Position numbers and translations under genes: made by a program. A DNA stretch of 64,000 nucleotides, taken from the NCBI RefSeq assembly GCF_004761865.1, contig NZ_SJDM01000004.1:1-64000 (forward strand), written 5' to 3'. Below are positions 1-8,013 of this stretch, one piece after another (the first letter of the stretch is position 1; each line of letters begins with the position of its first letter). The notes under the pieces were generated by a model, which saw nothing but the letters and a program-made list of their open reading frames with translations, made no database searches and was not told where the DNA came from. Origin of the DNA: Crenalkalicoccus roseus (GTDB taxonomy: Bacteria; Pseudomonadota; Alphaproteobacteria; Acetobacterales; Acetobacteraceae).

Positions 1-54
1 CTGTGGATCAGGTTTGTCCACGCGGCTTAGCAGCGGCCCCCGCCCGGCGGCCCC

Positions 55-105
55 GTCAAGGCCAAGCCGCTTGCGGCGGGGCGCCCATGCGGGCGCCGCC
101 TTGAC
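55..105. repeat. Nested inverted repeats in gene-free left edge
   Basis: Positions 1-370 hold no gene I can support. Within them an 8-base arm at 55-62 (GTCAAGGC) is perfectly complementary to 98-105, and it encloses a hairpin with 7-bp arms at 80-86 and 91-97 and loop ATGC. A smaller palindrome (CAAGCCGCTTG) lies at 63-73. The structure could fold as a cruciform or as a structured RNA. From about 236 to 295 the sequence turns AT-richer than its surroundings, which fits a promoter for the gene at 371, but I cannot place -35/-10 boxes with confidence. Confidence 0.4.
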
Positions 106-370
106 CGGCCCGGCGGGCGGCGGCGAGGGCTTGGGGTGCGTGCCGCGCCGCGGCACGCCCGAGGCGGGCCACCTCCCACGGATCGCCTTGCGCGACCGCT
201 CACGAGCCCGACCTCGCGGCACTTCGGTGGCGATACGCGGAAAATGGAGAATCTTACGTGCAAAAAAGCGCGGAAAAATATTGATGGAGTGCGGAAGATC
301 GTGCCTGATGCGCGTCGAGAGGTAGCCTCTCCCCTCCCTGATGCCGGGGAGCGGCATCAAGGAGCGGACA

Positions 371-1660
371 ATGAACTCAGAGGTGATCGGCAACCTGACG
401 ATCAGGCGAGCCGAGTCATTCGCCGCAGCGCAGCAGCAGGCGATGGAGGAGGCCCTCAATACCCTCGGTCAGGTGATTCCGGTGATCCTGTTCCGGCAGG
501 GCAACCGGGTGAATCTCTCGGGAGCCATGACCTTCGGTATGGTCTCCCAGCTCCTTTACAGCCGCTCGGCTAAGCAGCGGGACACTATCGAGGGTGTGGT
601 GGCGACCACGAACCGTCCTGAGGATAAGAAGCACAGCGACGAGATTGCTGATTACATCCTTGCGAATCGGAAGTCGAAGTACTATCTCGGCACCCTCAGC
701 CTCAACATCCAAGAACCACTGACCCTATACACGTCCAAGGCTGAGTCCAAGATGCAGCTGGCCTATCTGGTGCTGCCGAAGACGGCTCGCATCAGCATCA
801 CTGATGGCCAGCATCGTCAGAGCGCCATTAAGAAAGCACTCGACCGACTTCCGCCCGACCAGCTTCAAGAGTTCGCCAGCGAGAGCATCTCGGTTCTCAT
901 CACCTGCGAGATGGACATTTCGCAGATCCACCAGGACTTCGCGGACGCAAGCAAGACGAAGCCGCTGCCGCCGAGCCTACTCGCCGTTTACGACATGCGC
1001 AACCCAGCTAACCGGGTGGTGATCGAGCTTGAGCGGAACGTCGCGCTGTTCAGGGGGCGCATCGATTCCACCAGCAAGACGCTCTCCAAGAACAGCTCGC
1101 TGCTCTACACGGCGAACCAGCTGCGCCAGTTCGTAAAGGTTTTCCTGACTGGCAGCTGGCAGATGGGCTCGGTCGATTTCGAGAAGACTGCCCACGATCT
1201 ACTGGATGTCGAGGAGGGTGTATTCGAGCGCGAGCTCGGCAAGGCAATCGAGTTCGTCAATTACTTGGCTGAGCGGATCCCAGTTTGGCGACAGATCGCC
1301 CACCTTCCCGCTGGGGGGACGACGGCCGCCCAGATCCGCGACCTGCGCCAGGAGGGCTACGTGTGCCTCACCGCCGTCGGCTTGGTCATCATCGCGCGCA
1401 TCGGCCACGAGCTTTTCAAGGTCGATGGCACGGACTGGCAGCCCTACGCCGGCCGGCTGGCCGCTCTGGATTGGCGAAACAGCGGCCAGATCTGGCAGGG
1501 GAACGTTGTTTCCGGCGGCAGGATCATCAGCCAGCAGGCTTTGATGCGCGTCGCAGTCGATAGGGTCCGGGCTGCCATTGACCTGGCGAAGTTGGGCGAG
1601 GTGGCGGAACCCGCCGAGGGCGACGCCGCCGCGGTCGAGCACCAGCCGGAGGACGCCTGA
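371..1660 (+). CDS. DGQHR-domain (DndB-like) protein
   Basis: A 429-residue protein of the DGQHR family, whose best-known member is DndB/DptB, the regulator of DNA phosphorothioation operons. The signature D-G-Q-H-R is present at residues 145-149 inside ITDGQHRQSAI. No signal peptide or membrane segment is visible, so it should be cytoplasmic. The start at 371 is preferred over an in-frame ATG at 341 because AAGGAG (359-364) sits six bases upstream. No dndC, dndD or dndE gene is visible here, so a complete phosphorothioation system is not shown; free-standing DGQHR proteins occur in mobile elements and their role is poorly known. Codon and base use is less GC-rich than most of the window, in keeping with acquisition together with the neighbouring integrase. 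Family membership is fairly sure; the function is not. Confidence 0.75.
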   Translation: MNSEVIGNLTIRRAESFAAAQQQAMEEALNTLGQVIPVILFRQGNRVNLSGAMTFGMVSQLLYSRSAKQRDTIEGVVATTNRPEDKKHSDEIADYILANRKSKYYLGTLSLNIQEPLTLYTSKAESKMQLAYLVLPKTARISITDGQHRQSAIKKALDRLPPDQLQEFASESISVLITCEMDISQIHQDFADASKTKPLPPSLLAVYDMRNPANRVVIELERNVALFRGRIDSTSKTLSKNSSLLYTANQLRQFVKVFLTGSWQMGSVDFEKTAHDLLDVEEGVFERELGKAIEFVNYLAERIPVWRQIAHLPAGGTTAAQIRDLRQEGYVCLTAVGLVIIARIGHELFKVDGTDWQPYAGRLAALDWRNSGQIWQGNVVSGGRIISQQALMRVAVDRVRAAIDLAKLGEVAEPAEGDAAAVEHQPEDA

Positions 1661-1807
1661 ACGAAAACGGGAGCCACCCTGCCAGGTCGCTCCCGCGTCG
1701 CATCGGTCCAAATCCAAGGCGCGGCTGGACCGCAGATGGTCAGCGCAATCCGACGATACAGACGGATGACCAGCTGAACAAGCCGCCCTGAAAGGAGGTG
1801 GAGAGGT

Positions 1808-1987
1808 ATGCGCAAGCGGCGTGTAAGCAGGAAGCTGACCGCCTCTGTGGCGGCTCAGATCAAGAAGCTGGCAATGACGACCGATCTCGCGCAGCACCAG
1901 ATCGCGGCCCAGCTGGATATCAATCAGGGAAGGGTCTCGGAGGTGCTGAGCGGGAAGAAGTTCGCCCACGTCCCGCCCGCACCCTGA
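1808..1987 (+). CDS. Small helix-turn-helix DNA-binding protein (59 aa)
   Basis: A short reading frame of 59 codons plus stop, preceded by a near-perfect ribosome binding site (AAAGGAGGT, 1791-1799) eight bases before the ATG. The protein is very basic at its N-terminus (MRKRRVSRK) and contains a typical helix-turn-helix around residues 27-50, with A-A-Q-L followed by the recognition helix Q-G-R-V-S-E-V-L-S-G. This resembles XRE-like regulators found in phages and integrative elements. It lies about 150 bp downstream of the DGQHR gene on the same strand and faces the integrase gene, whose reading frame runs 64 bp into it from the opposite strand. It may regulate the element; its target is unknown. 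The strong SD and clean HTH make me confident it is a real gene. Confidence 0.7.
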   Translation: MRKRRVSRKLTASVAAQIKKLAMTTDLAQHQIAAQLDINQGRVSEVLSGKKFAHVPPAP

Positions 1988-3987
1988 GGGCACAAGGAGG
2001 CGCCAGCAATGGCGACTCCACTCTCGGAGCGCAGCGCCATGGATGCCGCGCTCCCCCGCGTTGGCGCACCGTTCCCGTGAGAGGCCGAACGGCGGCGTTC
2101 AGCGCGGGCGACGCCGACAGCCGGATCGCGGCCTGATCTCCCTACTCCTGTCCGCACGGCGCGCGTGATGAAGGTGTGGCGGAAGGCGTGGAAATCGTAG
2201 CCCTTCCTGCCGAGCGGCTTGAATCGCAGCCCCGCTGGATCTGCGCGTTCCGCCAGGCCGTAGCGGTAGCGGGAGAACCAGCGTGAGAACGTCGCGCCGT
2301 AGTCGTCGCCCTGCGTCGCGCGAGCGACGATCTCGGGGAAGAGGCGCCGCTCCCCGCGCCGCGTCAGTTCGGCCACGCGGTCCATCAGGCCGAGGCGAAT
2401 CAGTTCCCGGTGAATCGGGACGAAGCGCTCGCTGCTTGGCGTCTTCGTTGATGTCTCGGCGGTGTTGAGGACGGCGAAGAAGGCGACGCCCTGCTCCGTG
2501 CGGATGTCAGACAGACGCAGTTGCGCGATCTCGCTCAGGCGCATCCCTGAATAGAGCGCAATCAAAGGCAACCAGAACTTGGCGTCGCGCGGTCGGTGGG
2601 TGCCTTCGAGGATGTCGGCATGCGGATCGCGCCCCGCCCATACGGGCGAGGAGAAGAGCAGGCGCAGCACCTCATCAGGCATAGCCTGCCGCGCCTTGTC
2701 GCTGTCGCGGTGCGCGCGGATGATCTGCTTGCGGTAGAGCAGCCGCGTGAAGGGATTGCCGCTGGGGCCGAACCATTCCCGCCGCTCGTTCTGCTCGGCC
2801 CAACTGCCGAAGGCGGTGAAGAAGGTCAGGATCTTGTTGCAGGACTTGAAACTGATGGGCTCGACCATCGCCGACGCCTCGGCGGCGCGCAGTGTGCGCG
2901 GTCCGAGCCGGATCACGCTTTCGCCCCGCTCGAGCTGCGCGGCGATGTCCTTGGCGAGCACGATGGCTGCGCTCGGGGAGAGGCCGACATAGACGCTCTT
3001 GCCGTTGCGGGCGGGGAGGTCGCGCAGCTTCGTCCGGAAGGCCAGCGCCATCCTGCGGTCGATCTCGCCCGTCCGCGTATCCCCCATCAGGTCGAGCCAC
3101 AGGCGCAGCGCGCGCTGAGCGTCGAGCGCGGTCTTGTGGTCGCGCCATTCACCATCCGCCTGCTTGGCCACGCAGAACTCCCGCCAGGCCTCGGAGAGCA
3201 GCGGGGTCGCGGGTGTGAGGCTGTCGGCTTGCGACGCCTGCGGTGTCACCTCGGCGGGCGGCGCAGGGCTTGGGGGGGGAACGACAAGACCAGCCTCCCG
3301 CGCCGGATCCGGCACCTCCTCCGCCGCGATGGTCGTCGGCGACTGAGGAGAGCCGCCGCTGTAGTCGCCATAGTCCCGCGCCGCGTCGATCTCCGCCGCC
3401 TCCACGCGCGCACGGAGCGCGAGGCGGCAGAGCCGGGCATAGGCGGGGTGGTCGTGCGGCAGCGCGACGCCCGCGCGGGCGAGCATCAGGTCCAGGCGCT
3501 TCTCCACCGCCTCGCGGCGGTTGTGGCGCGCGTCGAGCTCCGCCATCACCACGCGCCCCTCCGGGTCATTCTCGGGTTCCAGGGGCGGCAGGGTGGCGAG
3601 GCGGGCCGCGATGGTGTCGGGGTCGGCATCCTCGCCGAGATCCTCCGTCGCGTGCCGGAACTCCTCCCAGTAGGGGATACCGCGGGTGCGGTCGCGCCGC
3701 CGCTCGCCCACCTCGAGGAGGTCGCGGAAGAACGCCGCCAGCACCGCCGTCAGCTCCTCGCGTGTCGGGAGCCGTCCCTCGCTCATCGCCTGCTCCACCT
3801 CCGCGCGCAGACGCTCGACCCGTGCCGAGGCCTCCCGCGCGAGGCGGATGGCCTGACGGCGGTCGCGCGTGGCGAGCGAGCGCTTGATGTGCGTGCGCCC
3901 CATCAGGCGCGCGAGCGGTTCGGGGAGCCTGCGCCGGAACAGGTATGCCCCGGAATGCTGAACGAGATGTTGCACGCGCCCGGTCAT
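1924..3987 (-). CDS. Site-specific tyrosine integrase, C-terminus apparently broken
   Basis: A 687-residue phage/island-type tyrosine recombinase. The N-terminal part (RRRLPEPLARLMGRTHIKRSL) resembles the DUF6538-type start of long integrases; a Pro-rich linker follows, then a SAM-like core-binding region and the catalytic domain with Arg I in YSGMRLSEIAQL and the box II H-x-x-R in HAFRHTF. After HAFRHTF (around position 2180) the sequence stops resembling an integrase: no L-G-H box and no catalytic tyrosine can be found, and the last 64 bp overlap the convergent HTH gene. I infer that the true 3' end was lost by frameshift or deletion and that the enzyme is probably inactive. The start codon lies just inside the 3' side of tRNA-Gln, the classic position for an island integrase. 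Family call is firm; inactivation is likely but not proven. Confidence 0.75.
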   Translation of the reverse strand: MTGRVQHLVQHSGAYLFRRRLPEPLARLMGRTHIKRSLATRDRRQAIRLAREASARVERLRAEVEQAMSEGRLPTREELTAVLAAFFRDLLEVGERRRDRTRGIPYWEEFRHATEDLGEDADPDTIAARLATLPPLEPENDPEGRVVMAELDARHNRREAVEKRLDLMLARAGVALPHDHPAYARLCRLALRARVEAAEIDAARDYGDYSGGSPQSPTTIAAEEVPDPAREAGLVVPPPSPAPPAEVTPQASQADSLTPATPLLSEAWREFCVAKQADGEWRDHKTALDAQRALRLWLDLMGDTRTGEIDRRMALAFRTKLRDLPARNGKSVYVGLSPSAAIVLAKDIAAQLERGESVIRLGPRTLRAAEASAMVEPISFKSCNKILTFFTAFGSWAEQNERREWFGPSGNPFTRLLYRKQIIRAHRDSDKARQAMPDEVLRLLFSSPVWAGRDPHADILEGTHRPRDAKFWLPLIALYSGMRLSEIAQLRLSDIRTEQGVAFFAVLNTAETSTKTPSSERFVPIHRELIRLGLMDRVAELTRRGERRLFPEIVARATQGDDYGATFSRWFSRYRYGLAERADPAGLRFKPLGRKGYDFHAFRHTFITRAVRTGVGRSGRDPAVGVARAERRRSASHGNGAPTRGSAASMALRSESGVAIAGASLCPQGAGGTWANFFPLSTSETLP

Positions 3988-4093
3988 TCGCGCCGTCTCC
4001 GTTCGGCGGGACGGCGGGATGTGGCCCCCTGGTGTGTCCCGCTCAGGTTCGCGGGAGCAACGACCGCTGCGGATGACTGGGAATCCCGAGGGG

Positions 4094-4167
4094 TGGCTGG
4101 GGGACCTGGATTCGAACCAGGGCTGCCCGGTTCAGAGCCGGGAGTTCTACCGCTAAACTATCCCCCA
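4094..4167 (-). tRNA. tRNA-Gln (anticodon CTG)
   Basis: On the minus strand the 74 bases fold as a cloverleaf. The acceptor stem is TGGGGGA paired with TCCCCCA, the discriminator is G and CCA is encoded. The anticodon stem CCCGG/CCGGG carries the loop CTCTGAA, giving anticodon CTG for codon CAG, and the T-loop is TTCGAAT. U1-A72 and G73 are typical glutamine identity elements. Its 3' end faces the integrase gene that starts at 3987, so this tRNA is the probable attachment site of the element to the left. Confidence 0.95.
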
Positions 4168-4337
4168 AGCGGGGCCAGGACGTGCCGTCCGCTGGCGGGG
4201 AGGGGGCTACCATGGCGGGCGGTGCTCCGCAACCGTGCTGCCATGGAAAGCGCTTGCCCCTTCGGGCATGTCACCGGATCATGATGCACGGCCCTGGTCA
4301 CGGCCTGCCCGGATGGAGGGGTCTCGCACCCGCCGCG

Positions 4338-5450
4338 ATGCCCGATGACGCCGCATCCCATGCCCTCACCGGCACGACCTCCCTGACGGGCGGGCGGCAC
4401 GGGGAGGCCTGCGTGCGTCCAGGCCTCGTCCCTGCCTATGCCGCGCTCGATCTCGGCACCAACAACTGCCGCCTGCTGATCGGCGCTCCCACCGCGAGCG
4501 GTTTCCGGGTGGTGGACAGCTTCAGCCGCATCGTCCGCCTCGGCGAGGGGCTGGCCACCACGGGGCGGCTTTCCGAGGCCGCCATGGACCGCGCGCTCGC
4601 CGCGCTCGGCGCCTGCGCGGACAAGCTCGGCCGCCGACCCGTGCGCCGCTTCCAGGCGGTGGCGACCGAGGCCTGCCGGCGGGCGGCGAACGGCGCCGCC
4701 TTCCTGGCCCGCGTCGAGGCGGAGACCGGGCTCCGCCCGCGCATCATCTCCGCCCGCGAGGAGGCGGAGCTGGCGATGGAATCCTGCGCGCCCCTGTTCG
4801 AGGCCGGGGATCGGCGGGCGCTGCTGTTCGACATCGGCGGCGGCAGCACGGAGATCGCCTGGATCCGCGTACCCCCGCGCCGCGGCCTCGGCCGGCCGCC
4901 GGCCGAGCTGATCGGCTATGTTTCGCTGCCGCTCGGCGTCGTCACCCTGGCCGAGCGCGCCGGGGCGAGCTGCTTCACCGCCGCCGGCTTCGGCGCCGTG
5001 GTCGAGGAGGTGGTGGCGCATCTGCTCGCCTTCGACCGGGTGCATTGCATTGGCCAGGAGATCCGCGCCGGCGGGGTGCGGCTGATCGGCACCAGCGGCA
5101 CCGTCACCACCCTGGCCGGGGTAGCGCTGGCCCTGCCGCGCTATCGCCGCCCGCTCGTGGACGGGCGCACCCTGGATGCCGAGGTGGCCGACCAGGCGCT
5201 GGGCGACCTGTTCGCCCTCGGCCGCGCCGGGCTCGCGGCGCATCCCTGCGTCGGGCCGGAGCGGGTGGAGTTCGTGCTGCCGGGTTGCGCCATCTACGCG
5301 GCCATCCGCCAGGTCTGGCCGGTGCCGCGCCTCACCGTCGCCGATCGCGGCCTGCGCGAGGGCATGCTGCTGCGCATGATCCGCGCCGATCGCCATTGGG
5401 GGCGCGAGCCGCGGCACCACCCGCCCCACCGCCTGGCACCGGAGGCCTGA
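4338..5450 (+). CDS. Ppx/GppA-family exopolyphosphatase/pppGpp phosphatase
   Basis: A member of the sugar kinase/Hsp70/actin-fold Ppx/GppA family, which hydrolyses polyphosphate or pppGpp in the cytoplasm. The phosphate-1 motif AALDLGTNNCRLLI lies near the N-terminus; further on come an E-E-A-E-L segment and the phosphate-2 motif FDIGGGSTEI. At roughly 345-370 residues it matches the short form that lacks the C-terminal HD domain of E. coli Ppx. The start is uncertain: ATG 4338 is used here, but GTG 4413 has a better placed SD (GGGGAGG, 4401-4407) and starts just before the conserved domain. rlmE follows only four bases after the stop, so the two genes are probably co-transcribed. Substrate preference between polyphosphate and pppGpp cannot be read from sequence. 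Confidence 0.85.
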   Translation: MPDDAASHALTGTTSLTGGRHGEACVRPGLVPAYAALDLGTNNCRLLIGAPTASGFRVVDSFSRIVRLGEGLATTGRLSEAAMDRALAALGACADKLGRRPVRRFQAVATEACRRAANGAAFLARVEAETGLRPRIISAREEAELAMESCAPLFEAGDRRALLFDIGGGSTEIAWIRVPPRRGLGRPPAELIGYVSLPLGVVTLAERAGASCFTAAGFGAVVEEVVAHLLAFDRVHCIGQEIRAGGVRLIGTSGTVTTLAGVALALPRYRRPLVDGRTLDAEVADQALGDLFALGRAGLAAHPCVGPERVEFVLPGCAIYAAIRQVWPVPRLTVADRGLREGMLLRMIRADRHWGREPRHHPPHRLAPEA

Positions 5451-5454
5451 ACCG

Positions 5455-6147
5455 ATGCCGGCCAAGGGACCGCCCGGCGCGGGGCGCGGGCTGCGCACGC
5501 GGCTGCGCACCGCGAGAGGGCGCAGCACGGGCAGCCAGCGCTGGCTCGAGCGCCAGCTCAACGATCCCTATGTGCGCGCGGCGAAGGAACAGGGCCTGCG
5601 CTCCCGTGCCGCCTTCAAGCTGATCGAGCTCGACGAACGCTTCGGCCTGCTGCGCCCGGGGGCGCGGGTGGTGGATCTCGGTGCCGCACCCGGCGGCTGG
5701 ACCCAGGTGGCGGTGCGGAAGGCGGGGCCGAAGGGCAGGGTGGTGGCGCTCGACCTGCTGCCCATGGATCCCCTGCCGGGCGCCACCGTGCTGCAGGGCG
5801 ACTTCCAGGAGCCGGAGGCGGAGGCAGCGGTGCTCGCCGCCCTGGACGGGCCGGCCGATCTGGTGCTGTCCGACATGGCGCCCAACACCACCGGCCACGC
5901 CGCCACCGACCATCTGCGGATCATGGCCCTGGCCGAGCTTGCCCTCGATTTCGCACTGAAGGTGCTGGCACCGGGCGGGGCCTTCGTCGCCAAGGTGTTC
6001 CAGGGCGGCAGCGAGAGGTCGCTGCTCGAGGCGCTGAAGCGCAACTTCGCCGCCGTGCGCCATGCCAAGCCCCCGGCGAGCCGGAAGGATTCGGCGGAGC
6101 TCTACGTGGTGGCCACCGGCTTCCGTGGCTTGGGGCCGGCGGCATAG
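5455..6147 (+). CDS. rlmE: 23S rRNA (uridine-2'-O)-methyltransferase RlmE
   Basis: A 230-residue FtsJ/RlmE methyltransferase that methylates the 2'-OH of U2552 (E. coli numbering) in 23S rRNA during late assembly of the large ribosomal subunit. The SAM-binding loop DLGAAPGGW is at residues 74-82. The K-D-K-E catalytic tetrad is recognisable in RAAFK (K55), LSDMAP, VAKVFQGG and SAELYV. A basic, Arg-rich N-terminal extension of about 25 residues is probably an rRNA-binding tail. The gene follows the Ppx/GppA gene with a 4-bp gap, so one transcript is likely. Length is normal for the family. The identification is secure. Confidence 0.95.
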   Translation: MPAKGPPGAGRGLRTRLRTARGRSTGSQRWLERQLNDPYVRAAKEQGLRSRAAFKLIELDERFGLLRPGARVVDLGAAPGGWTQVAVRKAGPKGRVVALDLLPMDPLPGATVLQGDFQEPEAEAAVLAALDGPADLVLSDMAPNTTGHAATDHLRIMALAELALDFALKVLAPGGAFVAKVFQGGSERSLLEALKRNFAAVRHAKPPASRKDSAELYVVATGFRGLGPAA

Positions 6148-6284
6148 GCATCGCCGGCGCGAGGGGCGGGACAGGCGAGCCATAGGGGCGTGCAGGGTCG
6201 GGCGAAGCGCATGCGGTGCGCCGCGGGGAAGGCGCAGGCACCGAGGATTGAAGCGGCTCCGCCGCCCGCGCCGGCAAGGCCGCC

Positions 6285-6640
6285 CTATGCCGCTGCCAGC
6301 GCCGCTCCAGGACGAAGACCTGCTGGCCGAATACCTGCCCAACATGCCCGACGACGCGCAGCCGGCTCGCCGCGACGATTTCGGCGAACAAGGCGCGCGG
6401 GATGTCGATGCCCGTCTCGTCTCCGGAAAAGCGCCCATTGGCCGGCCCGTCGTGGATGGAGACCAGCGCGCGCCGCATCCGCAGCCGAGGTCGAGGAGGC
6501 GCGTCGTGGGCGTGGTGGAGAAATGCATCGCGATCTGCACCCCACCTCGCCGATCGAATGGAGCAGGCCAGGATCGGCGACGCTCGAGGCGTCCCGCATG
6601 GCGGCGCCCGGCACGTCGCCGCGCAGGGCGGGCCGCGCCA
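6285..6640 (-). pseudogene. Frame-broken coding remnant, possibly a methyltransferase
   Basis: The stretch 6148-6971 contains no intact gene. On its minus strand, pieces with coding character occur in different frames. One frame gives T-T-R-L-L-D-L-G-C-G-C-G at about 6480-6540, which looks like a class I SAM-binding motif. Another frame continues from about 6478 to 6290 with ALVSIHDG, GDETGIDIPRALFAEIV and VFGQQVFVLERRW, which reads like the end of a folded protein. I infer a decayed gene with at least one frameshift, perhaps a methyltransferase. No convincing start or SD could be placed, and the extent given is approximate. Confidence 0.3.
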
Positions 6641-6846
6641 TCCATATCCGATGCGGTTGGCAGGAACTGCCACAGCCCTTGCCATCGGCGAGGGGAGCCG
6701 GATGGGTGGTCGGGCGCGCGCGGGTGGAAGCACCCGGACGGATGAAGATCCTCGCCGCGACGAAGCGTTGGGCGGGGGCCGTGGCGGACGGGAGGGGCCT
6801 GGACGTGATCCGCTCCTTGCTGGTGGCCGAGTCGCCGCTCCGGCAA

Positions 6847-6961
6847 GTCCACCTCCGCGGATCGGGCGCCAGAGCATGTTCCGTTCGCCCCGTTCACGGC
6901 AAATGCTCCGGCTCGCTGATCGTGCGAGCCTCTTCGCCTGTTCGGGCGAGGCCACCTGAAC
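6847..6961. repeat. Intergenic palindrome pair, dispersed family copy 1
   Basis: Two palindromic elements lie upstream (in map terms) of the fliP stop. The first (6847-6863) has the core GATCCGCGGAGGTGGAC on the minus strand. The second (6940-6961) is GTTCGGG-N8-CCTGAAC in 22 bases. The same pair, with the same 22-base geometry, occurs at 18181-18261. Between them lies a further imperfect palindrome around GAGCATGTTCC (about 6872-6910). None is followed by a U-tract on the fliP strand. Confidence 0.5.
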
Positions 6962-6971
6962 GGGGTCTGCC

Positions 6972-7715
6972 CTAACCCGGCACGAAGCCCTGCACCAGGC
7001 TGCCCGCCACCAGCCTCCAGCCGTCGACCAGCACGAAGAAGATCAGCTTGAACGGGAGCGCCACCACATTCGGCGGCAGCATCATCATGCCGAGCGACAT
7101 GAGCAGGCTGGCCACCACCATATCGATGACGAGGAACGGCAGGAACAGCAGGAAACCGATCTCGAAGGCGCGCTTCAGCTCTCCCACCAGGAAGGCCGGC
7201 AGCAGGGCACGCCAGGGCGCCTGTTCCGTCGCCTCGGGCATCGGGAGGCGGGCGAGGTCCAGGAAGAGCGCCAGATCGCTCTCCCGGACCTGCGCCGCCA
7301 TGAAGGTCCGGAAGGGCTCCGCCGCCGCGGCCAGCCCCTCGAGCTCGCCGATGCGGTTCTCCATCAGCGGTGCGAGGCCCGCATGCCAGCTCTCCTCCAG
7401 CACCGGCTGCATGACGAAGAGGGTCAGGAACAGGGCAAGGCCGATCAGGACCGGGTTGGGCGGCACGCCCTGCGCGCCGATGGCGGTGCGCAGCAGCGCC
7501 AGCACGATGACGATGCGCGCGAAGGCCGTCGCCATCACGAGCAGGGACGGCGCCAGGGCCAGGAGCCCGATCAGCGCGGTGAGCTGCACCAGGCGCGAGG
7601 TCGCTCCGGCCGAGCCGGCGGCGCCGAGGTCGATGCTGACGCTCTGCGCCGCGGCGCCGGCCGCTCCGGCCAGCAGCGCGACCGGCAGCAGCAGGAGCCA
7701 TGCCGCCATCCTCAT
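6972..7715 (-). CDS. fliP: Flagellar export gate protein FliP
   Basis: A 247-residue FliP, a core membrane subunit of the flagellar type III export gate (FliP5-FliQ4-FliR1) at the base of the MS ring. A cleavable signal sequence (MRMAAWLLLLPVALLAGAAG) is followed by four membrane segments. Family hallmarks are present: TAFARIVIVLALLRTAIG, GVPPNPVLIGLALFLT, and FLPFLVIDMVVASLLMSLGMMM near the C-terminus. Its ATG overlaps the TGA of fliO (7712-7715), so the two are translationally coupled. It is the last gene of the minus-strand arm of the flagellar cluster; the rest of the gate genes (fliQ, fliR, flhB) are on the other arm. The length and motifs are normal, so identification is secure. Confidence 0.97.
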   Translation of the reverse strand: MRMAAWLLLLPVALLAGAAGAAAQSVSIDLGAAGSAGATSRLVQLTALIGLLALAPSLLVMATAFARIVIVLALLRTAIGAQGVPPNPVLIGLALFLTLFVMQPVLEESWHAGLAPLMENRIGELEGLAAAAEPFRTFMAAQVRESDLALFLDLARLPMPEATEQAPWRALLPAFLVGELKRAFEIGFLLFLPFLVIDMVVASLLMSLGMMMLPPNVVALPFKLIFFVLVDGWRLVAGSLVQGFVPG

Positions 7716-7978
7716 GGCGCATCCTGCCGCGGCAGCCAGCCGAGCATCTGGTCCCCTCCGCCGCCCGTCAGCAGCAGAAGCTCCCGGCCGTCGCAGCGCA
7801 GCAGCAGCACGCGGCGCCGCGAATCGAGGATCAGCGTCTCCTGGAGTTGGAGCCGCCGGCCGCCCGCGGCGGCCAGCGGCGTGTTGCGCAGCGCGCGCGC
7901 GCCCAGCCAGATCAGCAGCAGGACCGCGCCGAGCACTGCGGCGGCCTGAAGCCAGGTGTCGGGTCCCAGGGTCATCAT
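7712..7978 (-). CDS. fliO: Flagellar biosynthesis protein FliO
   Basis: A small protein of 88 residues with one N-terminal membrane helix (AAAVLGAVLLLIWLGARAL), followed by a cytoplasmic domain with the FliO-like pattern RLQLQETLILDSRRRVLLLRCDGRELLLL. FliO assists assembly of the FliP ring in the flagellar export gate. A GGGAG site six bases upstream of the ATG at 7978 supports this start. It overlaps fliP by four bases. Sequence similarity among FliO proteins is low, so the call rests on topology, the conserved L-D-x-R-R-R-V-L pattern and the position directly before fliP, which together are convincing. Confidence 0.88.
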   Translation of the reverse strand: MMTLGPDTWLQAAAVLGAVLLLIWLGARALRNTPLAAAGGRRLQLQETLILDSRRRVLLLRCDGRELLLLTGGGGDQMLGWLPRQDAP

Positions 7979-8013
7979 GTGCTCCCGTTCTGGGGGCTTG
8001 GGTTCGGCCTTGG

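Noticed and set aside
371-1660. Complete Dnd phosphorothioation system
   Set aside because: Only the DndB-like DGQHR protein is present; no DndA, C, D or E motif was found in the window.
5332-7722. A 796-residue open frame on the minus strand through the rlmE-fliP gap
   Set aside because: It is antisense to rlmE and off-frame within fliP. Only short pieces in the gap look coding, so it is treated as a decayed remnant.
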